Assembly (NCBI RefSeq): GCF_000430045.1
Contig: NZ_KE387027.1
Span: forward strand, 110,781 to 155,670
Direction: 5' to 3'
DNA: 44,890 nucleotides
From: Calidithermus chliarophilus DSM 9957
GTDB lineage: Bacteria > Deinococcota > Deinococci > Deinococcales > Thermaceae
A program made the translations under genes and the position numbers. The first letter of the stretch is position 1, and each line of letters starts with the position of its first letter. The notes beneath the pieces were generated by a model. That model was not told the DNA's origin. It saw nothing but the letters and a program-made list of their open reading frames with translations, and made no database searches. Positions 40,962-44,890 of this stretch are shown piece by piece.

Positions 40962-41213
40962 AGGGCGGGCTGGGCGGGGGCTGTGGCAGCTTGGGGGGCC
41001 TCCGCCTCCCCCCGGTAGGCCCGCAGCAGGCCGGCCTTCAGCCCCTTGGCCCTCCCCAGGAAGGTCAGCACCGCCTCCAGCAGCGGCACCCCGGTAGCCG
41101 CCTCGGCCTCGCGCAGGGTGTGGGCAGTCTCGCCGGCGCTCAGCCCCTGCCGGTAGGCCCGGGCCAGTTCGTGGGCCGCCCGGCGGTACCCCCCGCAGTA
41201 CCCCCCGCAGGGC
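40958..41213 (-). pseudogene. Frameshifted remnant of the toxin N-terminal domain
   Basis: The minus strand encodes [43 protein letters not shown] and LLRAYRGE, nearly the same as the start of the large toxin at 44889. It then ends with a TGA (about 40958-40960). The GH19-CHAP frame resumes one frame over at the same place, so a small indel separates what looks like one original gene (N-domain, then GH19-CHAP). It has no start codon of its own and begins inside a GC-rich junction. Confidence 0.6.
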
Positions 41214-41273
41214 CTACTCGGCCTGCTTGACGCCGTGGTATTTGCGTTGGGATTCTCTGGAAGCTTCCTTCAC
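41214..41273 (-). pseudogene. N-terminal remnant of a fourth immunity gene
   Basis: 20 codons from GTG 41273: KEASRESQRKYHGVK, then TAG. It matches the N-terminus of the 42389-42724 protein (KEAAQSSKQYFHTVRG) and is preceded by a degraded form of the same ribosome-site context (GGGGAAGCAGGCGTG). The rest of the gene and its partner toxin end are gone. Confidence 0.5.
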
Positions 41274-41294
41274 GCCTGCTTCCCCGAGCTACCC

Positions 41295-41636
41295 CTATAG
41301 AATCTTGGCCGCCCGCATGATGGCCGGGATCAGCACCATGTCATCGAAGGTCGGGCCGTCGTAGTCTTTGCGCTTGTTTGCTAGCCCCTTGAAGTATTCC
41401 CAGTTGGCGGCGTGGAGGAAGGTGTCCACCCCGTCACGGACGTGCTCGAGCATCCAGGGGTGGTCCTCCTCGGGGATCTCGGGGTAGGTCCTGAGGACCT
41501 GCAGGCACAGCCGGTCGACGAGCTCGCCGCTCACCTGCTCGCGGCGGTCCACAGCCTTGAAGATCTCGGCCAGGGTCTTGCCCCTGACCACGTGGTAGTG
41601 GCTATGGGTCAGCTCTGAAGGTTCCTTCACGTCCAC
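41295..41636 (-). CDS. Candidate immunity protein, paralogue 3
   Basis: 113 residues from GTG 41636. Soluble, mostly alpha-helical, no known family. Conserved core shared with 41768-42085 and 42389-42724: GKTLAEIFKAVDRREQVSGELVDRLCLQVL, YPEIPEEDHPWMLEHVRDGVDTFLHAANW and a C-terminal IMRAAKIL. About 180 bases of its centre (41398-41580) look identical to the corresponding part of paralogue 2, while both ends differ. GGGGAGGAAG serves as its ribosome site and lies in the upstream toxin remnant's last codons. Confidence 0.65.
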   Translation of the reverse strand: MDVKEPSELTHSHYHVVRGKTLAEIFKAVDRREQVSGELVDRLCLQVLRTYPEIPEEDHPWMLEHVRDGVDTFLHAANWEYFKGLANKRKDYDGPTFDDMVLIPAIMRAAKIL

Positions 41637-41637
41637 G

Positions 41638-41767
41638 TTACTTCCTCCCCTTAATCCTACGGTTTAGCTCGGACACCCAAGCTGGGTCAAATGTCGATGT
41701 TTCTGCCTTGAACTGCAAGGCCCCTCCTCGCCTCGGGGTCGGGTAGGTAGATAGCCGAGCAACCCAC
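41638..41767 (-). pseudogene. Decayed toxin C-terminal cassette 3
   Basis: About 40 codons ending at TAA (41638-41640). PRRGGALQFKAETSTFDPAW and VSELNRRIKGRK match the tail of 42088-42369 residue for residue over 30 positions. The remainder of the toxin domain is missing, and the frame begins directly after the stop codon of immunity paralogue 2. It has no plausible start. Confidence 0.65.
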
Positions 41768-42085
41768 CTACAAAATTTTGGCGGCCCGCATGATGGTGTT
41801 TACCAATAGGTCAGGAGATTTTGCGTGAAGGGCTAATTTCTTGAAGTAGTCCCAGTTGGCGGCGTGGAGGAAGGTGTCCACCCCGTCACGGACGTGCTCG
41901 AGCATCCAGGGGTGGTCCTCCTCGGGGATCTCGGGGTAGGTCCTGAGGACCTGCAGGCACAGCCGGTCGACGAGCTCGCCGCTCACCTGCTCGCGGCGGT
42001 CCACAGCCTTGAAGATCTCGGCCAGGGTGTGCCCCTTGATCGTGTGGTGCCAGCTCTTGATCTCATAGCTGGGTTCCTTAGGCAT
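41768..42085 (-). CDS. Candidate immunity protein, paralogue 2
   Basis: 105 residues from ATG 42085, 2 bases after the stop codon of cassette 2 (TAG-CA-ATG). Same helical family as paralogues 1 and 3, nearly identical to paralogue 3 in the middle (residues about 20-80). Its N-terminus (KEPSYEIKSWHHTIKG) and the segment KLALHAKSPDLLVNT differ, which are the parts expected to set toxin specificity. Confidence 0.65.
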   Translation of the reverse strand: MPKEPSYEIKSWHHTIKGHTLAEIFKAVDRREQVSGELVDRLCLQVLRTYPEIPEEDHPWMLEHVRDGVDTFLHAANWDYFKKLALHAKSPDLLVNTIMRAAKIL

Positions 42086-42087
42086 TG

Positions 42088-42369
42088 CTATTTCCTCCCC
42101 TTGATTCTACGGTTCAACTCGGACACCCAAGCTGGGTCAAATGTCGATGTTTCTGCCTTGAACTGCAAGGCCCCTCCTCTGCCCGCCGTGGGATAGGCCG
42201 AGGTGGTGAACTCGTAGTTGGCGATGACCCTTGCATCCCCTGTGGGCCTGGGGACACGGATGGACTCATCGATCAGCGCTTTCCTGGGGATTTTGATGAC
42301 CACCTCGGGCAGCCCGCCGGTGAATCCGTACCAGCGGCCCTCCAACTGGGAAGTGTAGGCCGCTTCTTC
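42088..42369 (-). pseudogene. Displaced toxin C-terminal cassette 2 (orphan, no N-terminal part)
   Basis: 93 residues matching the last about 100 residues of the large toxin (EEAAYTSQLEGRWYGFTGG; LPEVVIKIPRKAL; VPRPTG; TTSAYPTAGRGGALQF; KAETSTFDPAW). It begins right after an in-frame TAA, exactly where the toxin's last domain begins, and has only a weak TTG start inside the domain. It reads as an orphan tip that could be swapped into the full gene by recombination, as in CDI/Rhs systems (established for those families; inference here). Confidence 0.65.
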
Positions 42370-42388
42370 GCACGGTAGTTAGTAGTTA

Positions 42389-42724
42389 TTAGATGACTTT
42401 TGCCGCCCGCATGATTGCAGGAATCAGAATGTTTTCATCATAAGTTTTGCCATGATGGTTTTTACGATACTCAGCCAATTCTTTGAAGTATTGCCAGGGG
42501 AATTCCTGGATAAAAAGATGGGCGTCTTCTCGGACGTGCTCGAGCATCCAGGGGTAGTCCTCCTCGGGGATGGCCGGGTAGGACTTCAGCACCTGCAGGC
42601 AGAAGTGATCGATCATCTCGTCTGTAACTTCCTCCGGGTTATTCGCTGCTTTGTACACCTCGGCGATGGTCTTGCCACGTACAGTATGGAAATATTGCTT
42701 GGACGATTGGGCGGCTTCCTTCAC
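42389..42724 (-). CDS. Candidate immunity protein, paralogue 1 (cognate to the large toxin)
   Basis: 111 residues. GTG 42724 follows the toxin's TAA by two bases. Same family as paralogues 2 and 3 with clear divergence: GKTIAEVYKAANNPEEVTDEMIDHFCLQVL, YPAIPEEDYPWMLEHVREDAHLFIQEFPWQYFKELAEYRKNHHGK. A-T content is clearly higher than in the large toxin's N-terminal two thirds, pointing to recent acquisition together with the toxin's last domain. Confidence 0.65.
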   Translation of the reverse strand: MKEAAQSSKQYFHTVRGKTIAEVYKAANNPEEVTDEMIDHFCLQVLKSYPAIPEEDYPWMLEHVREDAHLFIQEFPWQYFKELAEYRKNHHGKTYDENILIPAIMRAAKVI

Positions 42725-42726
42725 CG

Positions 42727-44889
42727 TTACTTCCTCCCTCGTACTTTAGGCTCTTTCAGCCGGATTATCCAAGCCTCGTCGAAGTTGGTAGTCTCAGCCA
42801 TGAACTGCAATGCACCACCTTTGCCGGCGCTTGGATAGGCGCTTGTGGTTAGCTCCCAGTTAGCAACATCGAGATTATTGCCCGTGGGGCGAGGAACTTC
42901 AATGCTGTCTAGTTTTAGGGCGTTCTTAGGAATTTTAATGACCACTTGGGGTAGCCCATCAGGATTTCCAATGTCCCATGGCTGTTGCTGATACCAACGA
43001 CCCTCAATTTGTGACATGTATGCGGCCTCTTCAGGGCTCAGGGTCCCTACGTTTGTCATGAACCCAGGCCTGTCAATCCGCCCCTTCTCGGCATAACGCC
43101 TAGCGACAGCCTCTCGCACATAGCGGTAAACGTACTCCTCCTCCTCCAGCATCGCCAGCAGCAGCCTCCTGTACCGCTCCCCGAACTGCGCGTCGCGCAG
43201 GCGCTCCGCCTCGCTGAGCTCGGCCAGCTTGAGGGGCATCTTGCCCTGGTAGAGCTGGTCGAGCATCCCGTTCCTGGTCTTGGGGTCTTGCAAGAGAGCC
43301 AGTTCCTCTCTTGTCAGGTTCCTGGTCTGCACCGGGTACTCGAGCTTAAGCCTCGCCAGCTCCTCCACGAACTCGGGCCTGATGCTCCAGGGGTCCATCT
43401 CGCGCAGGGCCCGGGACACGCGGGCGGCGGGGTGCTCGGCGAGCAGGCGCTCGAGCGTCGCCGGGCTGCGGGTGATCTGGAGCAGGGCCTTCAGCTCGAG
43501 GGGGTCGGGGACCTTGCCGAGGAGGCGCTCGAGCTGCCGGGCGTCGTTGCCCGCCATGCGCAGCAGGGCCTGGCGCTGGGCGTCCGGGAGCTTGGCGAGG
43601 GCCGGGGGGAGCTGGGCGGGTGCCGCTGCTTCGGGGGTCTGGCCTAGCTGGACCCGTTGGCCCTCGGGGGTGACGACCTCGCCCCCGGGCTGGGAGCGGG
43701 GCGGGACCTTGACCTGGCTGTACTGCTGGAGCTTGCCCCAGCTACCCCGAACACCGGCGGCGGCCAGAAGGGCGCCGAGGATGCTTCCCACCATGCGCAG
43801 GAAGGCTTTGGAGGCCTCGGCGCGTCGCTTGGGGTCGCCGTTGGCGGCCCAGGCGGCCTTGATCCAGGCCTGGCCGTGCTGGACGGCCTGCTCGAGCGAG
43901 AGCACGAACCCCGCGCCCGCCACGGCGATAACGACGCCCTGCAGGGCCATCGCCAGGAACTTGGTGACCAGGGTGGGATCGGGGGCGGCGGCCAGGGCTC
44001 CGGCGACGAGCTCGGCGCCGACCAAGGCTACGGTGGTCGCCACGATCTCGGGCCAGTGGTCTTTGGCGAGCTGGACCAGCTCGCCCAGCACCTCGCCCAG
44101 GTACTGTGGCGACTCGAGCACCGACCTCACGACGTCCTCGAGGTGATCCCCGAGGTTCTTGGCCTTGGCCCACAGGCCGCCGGTGATGGAGCCGTCGCCC
44201 ACCACCCCCTTGAGGGTCTGGGCGAAGGCAGGGCTGGGGACCCAGATGAGGGTGTCGGCCTGGAAGCCCACCCGCCGCCAGTCCCCGCTCTGGCCCTGCA
44301 CGGCCTTCGGGTTGGCGTAGGCCAGGACGTTGACGTAGAAGCGCAGGTCCTGGCCTGGCCGCACCAGGTCCTGGTAGAAGCGCTGCGCGATCCCGATGGC
44401 GCTCTCACCGCTCTGCACCTTGTAGAGCCGCGACCCGGGGTCGGGCAGGTTGGTCTTGACCCAGCGCTTTGCCACGTACCCCGACCGGCCGCCCGCGATC
44501 ACCCGGAGCCATTCCCCGGGCGCCTCCGAGACCACGAACACCCGGTCGTTGAAGCGGAGGGTCGCCAGGAGCCTGCTGCCGGGATCGGGGGCCAGGCGCA
44601 GGTTGGCCTCGTCCACGAAGACCACGCCGGGCTTGTTGACGGGTTCCTCGGCCTGGCCGGTCTTCTCCTTGCGCTGGAGGGCGGGTGACGCTTGGGCGGG
44701 TGCGGGCCGGGGCTCCTCCCCCCGGTAGGCCCGCAGCAGGCCGGCCTTCAGCCCCTCGGCCCTCCCCAGGAAGGTCAGCACCGCCTCCAGCAGGGGCATC
44801 CCGGTGGCCGCCTCGGCCTCGCGCAGGGCCCGGGCGGTCTCGCGCGCCCCCAGCCCCTGCCGGTAGGCCTGGGCCAGCCTGTGGGCCAC
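42727..44889 (-). CDS. Multidomain polymorphic-toxin candidate (5' partial)
   Basis: At least 720 residues, open at the window edge. Order: helical N-domain (1-60, [22 protein letters not shown]), Pro-rich linker, bacterial SH3 (about 88-147, [26 protein letters not shown]), LysM-like domain (about 152-225, [25 protein letters not shown]), two to three hydrophobic segments (about 275-365), a helical linker, and a last domain (about 620-720) with [24 protein letters not shown] and [16 protein letters not shown]. No signal peptide is visible in the part present. The architecture resembles effectors loaded on contractile injection systems (recollection, not tested). Toxin activity of the last domain is unknown. 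Confidence 0.6.
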   Translation of the reverse strand: MAHRLAQAYRQGLGARETARALREAEAATGMPLLEAVLTFLGRAEGLKAGLLRAYRGEEPRPAPAQASPALQRKEKTGQAEEPVNKPGVVFVDEANLRLAPDPGSRLLATLRFNDRVFVVSEAPGEWLRVIAGGRSGYVAKRWVKTNLPDPGSRLYKVQSGESAIGIAQRFYQDLVRPGQDLRFYVNVLAYANPKAVQGQSGDWRRVGFQADTLIWVPSPAFAQTLKGVVGDGSITGGLWAKAKNLGDHLEDVVRSVLESPQYLGEVLGELVQLAKDHWPEIVATTVALVGAELVAGALAAAPDPTLVTKFLAMALQGVVIAVAGAGFVLSLEQAVQHGQAWIKAAWAANGDPKRRAEASKAFLRMVGSILGALLAAAGVRGSWGKLQQYSQVKVPPRSQPGGEVVTPEGQRVQLGQTPEAAAPAQLPPALAKLPDAQRQALLRMAGNDARQLERLLGKVPDPLELKALLQITRSPATLERLLAEHPAARVSRALREMDPWSIRPEFVEELARLKLEYPVQTRNLTREELALLQDPKTRNGMLDQLYQGKMPLKLAELSEAERLRDAQFGERYRRLLLAMLEEEEYVYRYVREAVARRYAEKGRIDRPGFMTNVGTLSPEEAAYMSQIEGRWYQQQPWDIGNPDGLPQVVIKIPKNALKLDSIEVPRPTGNNLDVANWELTTSAYPSAGKGGALQFMAETTNFDEAWIIRLKEPKVRGRK

Positions 44890-44890
44890 G

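Noticed and set aside
42088..42345. Orphan toxin tip as an ordinary small gene starting at TTG
   Set aside because: The homology to the large toxin begins 24 bases before the TTG and the start lies within the domain, so it is better read as a displaced cassette.
1..44890. tRNA or rRNA genes
   Set aside because: No cloverleaf-like sequence with the GGTTCNANNCC arm and no rRNA core sequence was seen in the gaps; a tRNAscan/Infernal run would be decisive.

Overview
The window looks like chromosome from a thermophile of the family Thermaceae (Meiothermus or Calidithermus type, phylum Deinococcota). This rests on the high G+C content, the Thermus-like proteins (98-residue L28, five-domain S1, 399-residue PurA) and the many genes whose -10 box sits 6-9 bases before the start codon (leaderless mRNAs). 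The genus is inferred, not proven. No rRNA, tRNA or CRISPR array is visible.

Layout. 1-986: the end of an IS630-family transposase that has cut a pepF-type M3 peptidase gene. 1.0-5.1 kb: two adjacent secreted M8 (leishmanolysin-like) lipoprotein peptidases, one with no PKD domain and one with five; a third paralogue with one PKD domain lies at 34 kb. 5-6.3 kb: a divergent Lrp-type regulator and alanine dehydrogenase around a shared operator. 7-11 kb: a regulator divergent from an MFS efflux pump, then a GyrI-like/MerR pair. 11-15 kb: a DUF72 protein, an unknown protein, a LysM-NlpC/P60 hydrolase, and a CBS protein with a CPA2 antiporter. 15-24.5 kb: mostly housekeeping (rpsA with a structured leader, rpmB, purA, a VUT/QueT-type transporter, hpt, an RluB-type synthase, DUF1508, a beta-lactamase-fold hydrolase). 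24.7-33.8 kb: GH1 glycosidase, metallophosphoesterase, a SARP/BTAD-ATPase-TPR regulator followed by a subtilase, enoyl-CoA hydratase, truB. 35-38.5 kb: proB, proA and a YihY-family membrane protein.

38.5-44.9 kb, all on the minus strand, is an accessory island read here as a polymorphic toxin-immunity array. It contains a large multidomain protein (SH3, LysM-like, membrane segments, C-terminal toxin candidate) that runs out of the window, three related small candidate immunity genes, two displaced copies of the toxin C-terminus in successive stages of decay, a remnant of a fourth immunity gene, and a frameshifted copy of the N-terminal domain next to a GH19+CHAP cell-wall hydrolase with its own membrane-anchored candidate immunity gene. 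None of the toxin or immunity roles has been tested.

The intergenic DNA holds two repeat families. One is a 160-213 bp MITE-like element (three copies) with TA-type ends and a hairpin whose sequence differs between copies but still pairs. The other is an ordered composite element (seven loci) whose core is a strict 7-base-period tract with a changing unit. Both tend to end exactly at stop codons. A further stretch, 27.2-27.6 kb, has GC palindromes and what looks like the right end of an IS200/IS605 (TnpB) transposon.
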